DNA of 64,000 bases from Heterocephalus glaber. Lineage: Eukaryota; Chordata; Mammalia; Rodentia; Bathyergidae. The notes under the pieces are model-generated. The model searched no databases. It was not told the origin of the DNA and saw only the letters and a program-made list of their open reading frames with translations. The translations under genes were made by a program, and so were the position numbers. The stretch lies in the NCBI RefSeq assembly GCF_000247695.1, contig NW_004624848.1, positions 1,902,703 through 1,966,702 of the forward strand, read 5' to 3'. Shown here piece after piece: positions 57,126-64,000 of this stretch. Numbering within the stretch: the first letter of the stretch is position 1; every line of letters begins with the position of its first letter.

Positions 57126-58270
57126 ATTAAAACACTTCTGGAATCCAAAGGCACAGGGTAAGCATTCCTATTCCAAAAGGTAGAAATAGGGAGATAGAAA
57201 GGAACGGGACCAAAGCAAGACCAAAATCCATCAGGGCAAACATTAAATCATGTAGCTCCATGTCCAGCACGCAGGGCAGTCTGTGACAAGATGTCCCCTG
57301 CAAAAGACTCGGGCCCCTGTGGCACTGATGGTGGTTATAACCCTCAGAGCTGTAATCTCTTGGTCAGGTTTGTTTACTTCTTGCACCTTTTCTCAGATCT
57401 TCGACATTCCTGGCTTTTTCATCAACCTGGAGTCTCTATTGCACTGAAATCACCCTCATGGTGTCACGCACTGCCCTTTCAGAGACACACTGCCTGGCTG
57501 GATGCCTGCATGGCTGAGTATGGTGAACAGAATGGTGGAATTGATTCCCATTCCCTAGGCTGAAGCATGCTGTCCTGGGGCTCTCTTCTTAAAGCAGTCT
57601 TTTCACCTTTGCAATTTTGAGCCTGCAAATGGTGGAGTCCTGATCTTTTTTGTGATGCCTCCCTGACATATTATCTATGGTCCTGTTCCAAAGTGCTTGG
57701 CTTTTTAATGCTAATCTTTTGAGCAACTAATTTCTCCTCTGCACCACCTTTGCAGGCCCCAAATTTACAGGACCTTCCTTTCTGGCCAAACTCAAAACTT
57801 TTAAAATCATTCTGCTGGGCCGTTTGCTCTTGATTCTCAGTGCAGGGCTGGCTAAACATCCCCAGCAGTAGTCATGCCACTGTCTCAACATTAGACTGCC
57901 TTTAAATTTCTGTGCCAGATTACTTAATCTGCTGCCTCTAATCTCAGTCTTCCACAATGTCTCAGTACAAGAGCAAAATGTAGACATATTTTCTGCCAAA
58001 GCATAACACACATGGCCTGGAGTCCAACTGCCAGTGCAGTCCTTACTCCCAACTGCAACTTCCTGAGCTTGCCCTTTACTGGCTTCATTACTATTAGCAT
58101 TCTGATCTTCTGAGCTCTGACTAAAATCTCTCATCAAGCTTGGCTCACAGCATTCTAGGGCTGCTTCTCCAAGTAGCGTCTCCAAATTCCTCCCACAAGC
58201 TAGTTCCAAAACCCTCTGAGCCACACGATCAGGTCATCACAGAGGTAGCTCCACTCTCAGTACCAAAATC
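57126..58270 (-). mobile_element. MaLR internal region (THE1/MST-int-like), reverse
   Basis: Plus-strand phrases are those of a reversed MaLR interior: ATCCATCAGGGCAAACATTAAATCATGTAGCTCC, CGGGCCCCTGTGGCAC, AGAGCAAAATGTAGACATATTTTCTGCCAAAGCATAACACAC, CTTCATTACTATTAGCATTCTGATC and TCTCAGTACCAAAATCTG directly before the LTR. The last is the sense sequence CAGATTTTGGTACTGAGAGT after the 5' LTR, in the primer-binding-site position of ERVL/MaLR elements. The gag-like frame is broken; the open frames at 57727-58224 (minus) and 57291-57563 (plus) are not intact proteins. Confidence 0.7.
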
Positions 58271-58665
58271 TGTTTCAGTCACTTATTGCTGGGATGCAAT
58301 ACCTGACATGCGCAATTTAAAGGAGCAAAGGTTGATTTGGGCTTACAATTTGTAGATGTTTCAGTCCGTAGTCAGCTGGCTCCAAGTCAGGGTGGCATGG
58401 CAGAGGAGAACCAGCCCATGGCAGGGTAGGCAGGAAGCAGGGAGACATCAAGTGAGGAGGGAGGGAGATAGATATTTCCAGGCCACACTACCAGTAACCC
58501 ACCTCCTCTAACCTGGTTTCATCTCCTCACATCACACTTAGCTATAAATTCATTAGTGGAGTAATTCAGTGATAAGTGTCATGCTTTCATGATCCAATCA
58601 CCTCCCTAAGCCCCACCTTTGAGCAAATGAGGCTTTGAGCAGTCATCTACATGTCAACCATAACA
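58271..58665 (-). mobile_element. MaLR 5' LTR, reverse
   Basis: Bounded by TGTTTCAGTCAC and ATAACA; in sense it runs TGTTATGGTTGACATG to GACTGAAACA, with TG...CA ends. CATGATCCAATCACCTCCCTAAGCCCCACC and ATAAATTCATTAGTGGAGTAATTCAG are reversed MaLR phrases ('ggtggggcttttgggaggtgattggatcatg', 'ggattaatccactaatgaattcat'). It is the 5' LTR of the internal fragment to its left; a second LTR was not found. Confidence 0.75.
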
Positions 58666-59246
58666 GGAAATAAGATGAAAAATATATATTTAACATAAAA
58701 ATATGTTACATGGTTTAGTCTCACAGATAGCATATTATTAAATAATATTAGAAAATTACAAAGGTTTCCACTAAGATTAGGTACAAAGCATAGATGCTCA
58801 TGATCTTCATTATTTGCCATTATAGTAGAAATATTATACAGGACAATGAATAATGGAAATAAATTAGAGACATAAGAAAGGTTAAGCTAGAAACAAAACT
58901 ATCTCAATTTGTAAATAATACAATAATATCCTTATATACTCCAGAAAATCAGTATTAAAACCAGGTCTAATAGTTAGTACATTGAGTGAGTTAACAGGAC
59001 ATAAAGTTTACACAAAAGCTCAAAAGCCCTCACATATAATAAATAGATTTAGAAAATATAATATCTAAGATTGCTCCTTTTAAGATTGCAACAAAGATTA
59101 AATACAGAGAAAGAAATTTAACAAGAGGTGCAAAATTTCTATGAAGAAAAAAATTTTAAAGCTCTTGAAATGCACCGTAACATGTTTGGATTTTTTAGAT
59201 ATAATAAAATCATAGAATTAGATACAAATACATATGGAAAGTTAAT
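58666..59246. other. AT-rich intergenic DNA
   Basis: Nothing recognised. Confidence 0.45.
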
Positions 59247-59260
59247 ATAGGACAAGCTGG

Positions 59261-59347
59261 GCTGGGGGATTTAGCTCAGTGGTTCTGGTGCCTGCCTCGC
59301 AAGCGTAAGCTCCCAAGTTCAATCCCCGGTACCAAAAAAAAAGAAAA
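59261..59347 (+). repeat. ID-like SINE with target-site duplication
   Basis: GCTGGGGGATTTAGCTCAGTGG (box A), TTCTGGTGCCTGCCTCGCAAGCG, AGTTCAATCCCCGGTACC (box B) and an A tail. Direct repeats ATAGGACAAGCTGG (59247-59260) and ATAGGATAAGCTGG (59348-59361), 13 of 14 identical. Confidence 0.92.
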
Positions 59348-59454
59348 ATAGGATAAGCTGGCATCTTAATTCACTGGAATAAGAACTGACTTTTTAGTAT
59401 ATAGTAGTGAAACATCCAGGTAGCTAATTGAAGAAAATTAAAATTAAATTTCTA

Positions 59455-59550
59455 GGGCCAGGGATCTAGCTCAGTGGTTCCAGTGCCTGCCTTGCAAGTG
59501 AGAGGTCCCAAGTTTGATCCCTGGTACCAAAAAAACAAAGGGATGAAGAA
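59455..59550 (+). repeat. ID-like SINE with target-site duplication
   Basis: GGGCCAGGGATCTAGCTCAGTGG, TTCCAGTGCCTGCCTTGCAAGTG, AGTTTGATCCCTGGTACC and an A tail. Perfect 14-bp direct repeats AAATTAAATTTCTA at 59441-59454 and 59551-59564. Confidence 0.92.
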
Positions 59551-59880
59551 AAATTAAATTTCTATCTCACATCATACACTTGAATAAGCTGTAAAAGGAT
59601 TATCTAACTATGAAAAATATAGCCACAGATACAGTAGAAGAAAACATTGGAGAATTTGTCTTTAATCTCAGTGCAGCACAAGCCTTCATAAGTGATTTAC
59701 CATCCAAAGACAGTGAAAGGAATGATTATTAAAGTTGATACCATAAAATAATAATTTTCTGTAACTAAAATATCTTAAACAAAAAACAATTGGTTAATTT
59801 ATAAAACATACTGGTAAAACAGACAAACAACAAATAGCCCTTGCAAGTTAGAGGACAAAGTATTTAAAATCTTGATTAAA
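59551..59880. other. AT-rich intergenic DNA
   Basis: Possibly decayed L1 leading into the 3' end that follows: TTAAAGTTGATACCATAAAATAATAATTTTCTG-type wording is seen in old L1 3' regions. Not certain. Confidence 0.35.
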
Positions 59881-59884
59881 AAAT

Positions 59885-60042
59885 AAGAAAAACGGAAGTG
59901 ATCAAGAGATGTGTGGGCAGGGAGGGAAAGAAGGGAAAGGAGATGAGGAAAGGAATAAGATGTGCCATGTACATATATCAACGTGCCACAAGGAATGTAA
60001 ATGTTATATACCACACACATTGATAAACTGCAATGAAAAATG
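59885..60042 (+). mobile_element. Old L1 3' end (tentative)
   Basis: Purine-rich GGGCAGGGAGGGAAAGAAGGGAAAGGAGATGAGG, then AAGATGTGCCATGTACATATATCAACGTGCCAC, AAATGTTATATACCACACACATTGATAAACTGCAATG. Same plan as the other L1 3' ends in the window but more diverged. Confidence 0.5.
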
Positions 60043-60084
60043 AAGTCTTATCATGGACAAGGCTACACATCGCATAAAACTCTA

Positions 60085-60185
60085 GGGCTGGGGATTTAGT
60101 ACAGTGGTTCTGCTGCCTGCTTTGCAAGCACAAGTTCCCAAGTTCAATCCCTGGCACTGGAAAAAATAAATAAATAAATAAATAA
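60085..60185 (+). repeat. ID-like SINE with (AAAT)n tail
   Basis: GGGCTGGGGATTTAGTACAGTGG, TTCTGCTGCCTGCTTTGCAAGC, AGTTCAATCCCTGGCAC, then a tail that has become a small AAAT microsatellite. Box A carries a C-to-A change (TAGTACAG for TAGCTCAG), so transcription is probably weakened. Confidence 0.88.
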
Positions 60186-61350
60186 TTCACTCCAAAATCA
60201 AAAGAAGTGTTAAAGTTTTTGTAAATACAGTCAAATATCATTCATAATTGAATAAAACAGGAAAAGTAAAAAATAAAAAAATATGACCAGAAAATTTGCA
60301 AAAATCTGAAAAATCATCTTCAGATATAAAAAAATTTTGAATTATTCAAATTTTTTATAATTGGAGAAATTGTAGTGCTAAGACATCACTTATATGATGT
60401 TAAAATTGTATCCATCTAACATCACATTCTTGCAGAGTACATACACTGTATTTTCATATATATTATATACATGAATATGTAGGTGAATTTTATATATGTA
60501 ATTCTTATATATTACTACAAATGGATTTGTCATCCTTGAAAAAAAAATTGAATACAAGGAGAGAGGAAAAGCTAAAATAAACACTGTAGTAATTGACTGG
60601 AATCGGTGGCAGAATGTTAAACTAACTCACACTGTAGATAATAATACAGATGGACAGACATACACAGAAATAGAGGTCAGTGTGGGACTAGGTTAGCACA
60701 GACATGTTCTTTGATGTCACTGGTGGTAAATGGGACTTGAAGGAATGACACAAAGTAGCACTGAGAGTAGCTAGGGCCCAGGTCTTGGAAGTCCTTAGTA
60801 GAGGAGAAAGGGTTGTCAGAGGGCACCAAAGGCATCCAGAGGGAGCTCCGGGGGTTTAAACTAAAACAATTTAAGTCAAAACTAATGATCATATTGGATC
60901 TTAACACATACTAAAATAAGTGCCCAGAGTACATTTTAATGTAAATTAATAATTGATATTAATATTCCTAAACAAACTAAATAATATTGTATATTACAAA
61001 GATAATAAAACAATAGGTTATTTCATTGAGGGTGGTATGATGATTGGATTTGGTGACTAGAAAATACCAAATGCTTTTGGCTAGTTGGTAAGACACATGA
61101 AAAGCGGAGGATGGGAAAGAAGTTTTACAAAATTTCAGGAACTTGTCACGTGGTGAAATTTTTCAGTGCTCTCCAGCAAGTTGAGATATGAGTGAAGGAT
61201 TAATTCCTTCCTATCACAAATAGAGAATAATTGTACCAAGAAAAAGTTTTTGGATTTTGAAATCAACATCTTCCTAACTTGGGTGGTCTTCCTTCCCACT
61301 TACCAATGATCTCCAAAAGCTAACCGTTTCGAGTAGAGCCCTAGATAGAA
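60186..61350. other. AT-rich intergenic DNA
   Basis: Nothing recognised. Confidence 0.45.
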
Positions 61351-61745
61351 GAATGTGTAGCAGGCTGAGGCTGCCATAAACTTGCACAACCATGTGAGAA
61401 TGATGAACCAACAGATCCATTTATATTTGAAGAGTGTGTGGAAGGTAATGAAGAGGGAGTCTTAGGTGAATCCTAGCAAGCAATATGGAGCTTGCTTTGC
61501 CATCTTTCGAATGATTTTGCTGGGCCTCCTTAGAGTACGAACACCTCGCTATGCGCATGAGGTTGCCATGCACCCTGAGCGGCTCATGAAGAGTTAGATG
61601 GTGCCTGAGTACATGGGACTGCTTTCAGCATGGGAAGCCTTGCACAGTTCTCATTCTGACGGGAATAAAAGCTTATTCTGGACCGGAATTGCCCTACTGC
61701 CCATTGCGCTTTCGTCAAAACCAGCCCGCATTGATTTATCAGAGC
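61351..61745 (+). other. Unexplained GC-richer segment, LTR- or exon-like
   Basis: A segment of about 390 bp with raised GC and several CpGs stands out in AT-rich DNA. One plus-strand frame is open from about 61350 to 62086 except for two stops (at about 61460 and 61594), reading for example FRMILLGLLRVRTPRYAHEV. A canonical AATAAA followed by GCTTATTCTGG near 61665 recalls the R region of a retroviral LTR. It could be an unknown LTR, a decayed exon or a retrocopy. I do not recognise a protein. Confidence 0.3.
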
Positions 61746-62000
61746 CTCTATATATCATCATGTTACTCTTGCCAAGGGACTCATTATTTCTCAGCAGTAC
61801 ATACCATTATTTCTGCTCAAGGAATTCATTATATAGCAAAGAAAGTGAGATCACTAAAAATTTTGTAAGGAAATTACAGTCAACTCAGCTTTTAATACTA
61901 GAAATATGCATTTATTGTAAAACTTTAAAATATAAAGTTATCCTACTCCTGACCTCCCAGTTCTGTTCTAAAAATTTAACACACAAGAACGTTTTACTCA

Positions 62001-62088
62001 GCTGGGGATGTAGCTCAGTGTTAAAGCATTTGCCTAGCATGTACAAGGCTCTGGATTTAATCTTTAATCTTCAGCACTGCAAATAATA
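62001..62088 (+). repeat. ID SINE (older, canonical type)
   Basis: GCTGGGGATGTAGCTCAGTG, TTAAAGCATTTGCCTAGCATGTACAAGG, GATTTAATCTTTAATCTTCAGCACTGC. The body reads GCATTTGCCTAGCATG, as in canonical ID, unlike the GCTGCCTGCCTCGCAAG copies. It provides the end of the 162-codon open frame at 61598-62086. Confidence 0.85.
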
Positions 62089-62948
62089 ATAGTGATTGAA
62101 ATGATAATAATAACACTTTGACTGAACACTGACTATAGTGCTGACTTCTACTGATTTCTAGATATATATAAGCTATGCTTTCTGCCCTAAAGAAACTAGG
62201 AAACAACCCTATATAAAATTCAGGAAGTGATTAAAAACTGTAGGAAAAATATTTGAAATAATGGGGTTCATGAAATATTGTACAATGCATAGTGTTCCAT
62301 TATATTAGTGTGCCTTAAAGGGCAAAGACTCAATAATTTGAATATATGCTAGCTGGGAAAACAGTCTTCTGTCAATAAAACAATTTTATGTCTTCAAATG
62401 AAGTTAAGCAGCTTCATTTTTGGATGTAATTTGATTACATTATTTATAAACACTTACATGTACATGGATTACAATTTCCCGGGTACAGCCTTAAGTACCT
62501 TACAAATATTTATGTGGATTTGACCCAATATTAATGAATTATTCATTTGAATGATAACATGTTTCCCTGGCCATCCAGCTCAGGGAATGTGGAAGAGAAG
62601 ATAGCACTGTGGGAGGCTGAGTAAAGTGCGTCCCGGGGACTCTGTACATCACCACATCAGCCATCATGCAAATCTGCTTAGACCCAGGTCTGACTGGTTT
62701 CATTCCCATCTCCCATGGCCCTTTCATTCCTCTGGAAAACGTGCATATGAGAGATGGAATGTTCTTTCATTCTGAAAGTCAGCACCTAAAGTTTATGAAC
62801 ACACTTTGATGCATCAGACTCTACCCTGTTGACTCCCCAAAGCATGATGTAACACAAGAAAGGTGTATGTAACTGGAAAATTAACATTTGACTCATTTAG
62901 TTTTCCTTCAATTGATGATCAGGGAGATCAACTTGGAGAAGAATACAT
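62089..62948. other. Intergenic, nothing recognised
   Basis: AT-rich, GC-richer at 62560-62740, without recognisable content. Confidence 0.45.
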
Positions 62949-62963
62949 AAGAGATATGCTGAA

Positions 62964-63044
62964 GGGCTGGGGATTTAGCTCAGTGGTTTTGCTGCCTGCT
63001 GCACAAATGCAAGGACCCAAGTTCCATCCCTGGTACAAAAAAAA
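62964..63044 (+). repeat. ID-like SINE with target-site duplication
   Basis: GGGCTGGGGATTTAGCTCAGTGG, TTTTGCTGCCTGCTGCACAAATGC, AGTTCCATCCCTGGTAC and an A tail. Direct repeats AAGAGATATGCTGAAG (62949-62963) and AGAGAGATGCTGAGA (63045 onward) flank it. Confidence 0.9.
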
Positions 63045-63058
63045 AGAGAGATGCTGAG

Positions 63059-63499
63059 AAAACGAGAAAGAGCAAAACCTGTTGAGAATCTGGGTTCCAC
63101 TTCAAATGTCCACCTTTTCTAAAGGCTTTTCTCTCAAGATAGGGTGCCTGTGTCTGTGCCTGTGAATGTGCATGCTTGGTTCTGGGGCAACTTAGGGATC
63201 TTTTTCTATGGGTTGTTTTGCTTTGTTTTGTTTCATTTCCTACCTATAAGCCACGCTTCCCTTAGGAATAAGGAGTTCAAAAGACCCCATTAATAAGCAA
63301 ATTGTTTACCTTCGTGTATCCTTTCAGCTTATGAGTGTGTCATTCCAATTTCATAAAAGCAGGACATTTACTGGCTTTATAAAACTAGGATTGTTACGGA
63401 GGAACAGTGCATTGTCCTTGAATGAGTTGTGTGGCCAAAGGAACTATGAATCAGACTTGAGTAAACTGTCCTCTCTTCTCAGCCCACACTAAACCCAAG
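63059..63499. other. Intergenic, nothing recognised
   Basis: Flank of the probable L1 5' end. No feature I can support. Confidence 0.4.
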
Positions 63500-63913
63500 G
63501 AATAAATAAAAACAACTATCACTGTGAGCACACCCTACCAAGGTCACCAGTCGCACGGAACATGCTGAATCAGCCTGTGCCCTGGCAACAATCCACTGGA
63601 CAACCCCACCCGCTCCTCGGTACAGCCACCTGGTTCCACTCTACAAAGGCACAGAGGACACTGGACCACCAGACCACAGTACTGAGTCCCACTGCTCTTG
63701 GCCAAGAGGTAGAGGCTTCTGAGATGCAGTCCCACTGTTCCTGGTCCAGAGGAAGGGGCTTCCCAGGCACCATCCCTCCCACTGCTCCCAGGCCACAGGA
63801 AAGGGCTTTTGGGCCACCATCCCTACCGCTGCTTCTGGCCCCTGTCCCACCTCTCCCAGCTTAGAGGAGATAATCTGTGCAGACACCAACAGCACACCCC
63901 CCACACAATCAAA
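63500..63913 (+). mobile_element. Probable L1 5' UTR
   Basis: GC-rich for this window, directly upstream of an L1-ORF1-like start. From 63688 it contains about four tandem units of 43-47 bp, each starting with a version of CCCACTGCTCCTGG and containing AGAGG..GGGGCTT. Short repeated 5' UTR units that act as promoter monomers are known in rodent L1. The left boundary is an estimate. The minus-strand frame 63641-63940 is the antisense of these repeats. Confidence 0.5.
63688..63860. repeat. Four tandem units of about 45 bp
   Basis: Units begin near 63688, 63731, 63778 and 63824 (spacing 43, 47, 46). They share CCCACTGCTCYTGGYC and AGAGG or CAGGA..AGGGCTT, with about 70 percent similarity by eye. 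Confidence 0.75.
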
Positions 63914-64000
63914 ATGAGAAAACACATAAATAAGTCTCAAAACCAGACTTCCAGATCACCTACAGCAACCCCAAAGGGAAATGAGATGGAACACTCTGAT
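63914..64000 (+). CDS. L1 ORF1, first 29 codons (runs off the window)
   Basis: Opens with ATG at 63914 and is uninterrupted to the window end: MRKHINKSQNQTSRSPTATP, then KGNEMEHSD. L1 ORF1p is the RNA-binding chaperone of the retrotransposon; its N-terminus in mammals is a short basic, Ser/Thr/Pro- and Gln-rich segment before the coiled coil, and this fits that style. It is preceded by a GC-rich 5' UTR-like region. It is too short to prove identity. If right, the rest of a possibly full-length L1 lies beyond 64000. Confidence 0.45.
   Translation, partial: MRKHINKSQNQTSRSPTATPKGNEMEHSD

Noticed and set aside
57727..58224. 165-codon minus-strand open frame as a gene
   Set aside because: It lies within the MaLR interior and is a chance-open part of its broken gag-like region.
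61598..62086. 162-codon plus-strand open frame as a gene
   Set aside because: It ends inside an ID SINE, and the second half is AT-rich without coding character. The upstream part is kept as an open question.
59261..63044. Functional tRNA genes at the box A/box B matches
   Set aside because: They are ID-like SINEs: A-rich tails, target-site duplications, and no acceptor-stem pairing at the 3' end.

Overview
The window is non-coding mammalian chromosomal DNA. The repeat content points to a rodent: B1-type 7SL-derived SINEs, ID-like tRNA-derived SINEs and one fused B1-ID dimer sit among L1, L2, MIR, ERVL/MaLR LTR and fossil DNA-transposon sequence. The ID-like copies share an unusual body (box A followed by a GGTTCYGCTGCCTGC stretch, and a GATCCCYGGTACC 3' end) rather than the usual murid form. 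This and the B1-ID dimer suggest a rodent outside the mouse/rat group. I cannot name the species or the locus.

I found no intact cellular gene. Nearly all long open frames lie in repeats or low-complexity DNA. What can be supported is a layered record of insertions. Region 1-13.6 kb holds an ERVL-type LTR, an old MaLR-type LTR, an L2 3' end, a reversed L1 3' end, a CpG-bearing stretch with a CTCF-like site, and a scrambled old L1. Region 13.6-24.3 kb holds an L1 3' end, a mariner-like transposase remnant, a second CTCF-like site, a tiny U6 snRNA retro-insert with perfect target-site duplications, an ERVL LTR nested in a MaLR LTR, a MIR, a B1-ID dimer, and two back-to-back L1 3' ends. Region 24.3-35 kb is mostly AT-rich unique sequence with MaLR/ERVL LTRs and three SINEs.

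Region 35.9-38.6 kb holds the most striking object: a decayed piggyBac-type transposase gene whose C-terminal cysteine-rich (zinc-finger) end plus 3' flank is present three times in tandem (period about 362-377 bp). The same copy was hit later by an ID-like SINE that left a 16-bp target-site duplication. Region 38.8-48.1 kb holds solo LTRs, a B1 inside a MIR, an L1 inside an L2, ERVL LTRs and an L1 3' end. Region 49.6-51.6 kb is a possible unrecognised minus-strand processed pseudogene around a large TTC/TCC microsatellite that contains a 100-N assembly gap. Region 51.6-56.6 kb is a long, stop-ridden ancient L1 with endonuclease, reverse-transcriptase and C-terminal remnants in order. Region 57.1-58.7 kb is a MaLR provirus remnant (internal part plus one LTR, minus strand). 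Region 59-63.1 kb has five ID-like SINEs, all on the plus strand. From about 63.5 kb the window appears to enter the 5' end of a younger L1, with short tandem repeats and the first 29 codons of an open ORF1 running off the edge.

Repeat family names come from remembered family signatures, not from a database comparison; subfamily names should be treated as approximate.
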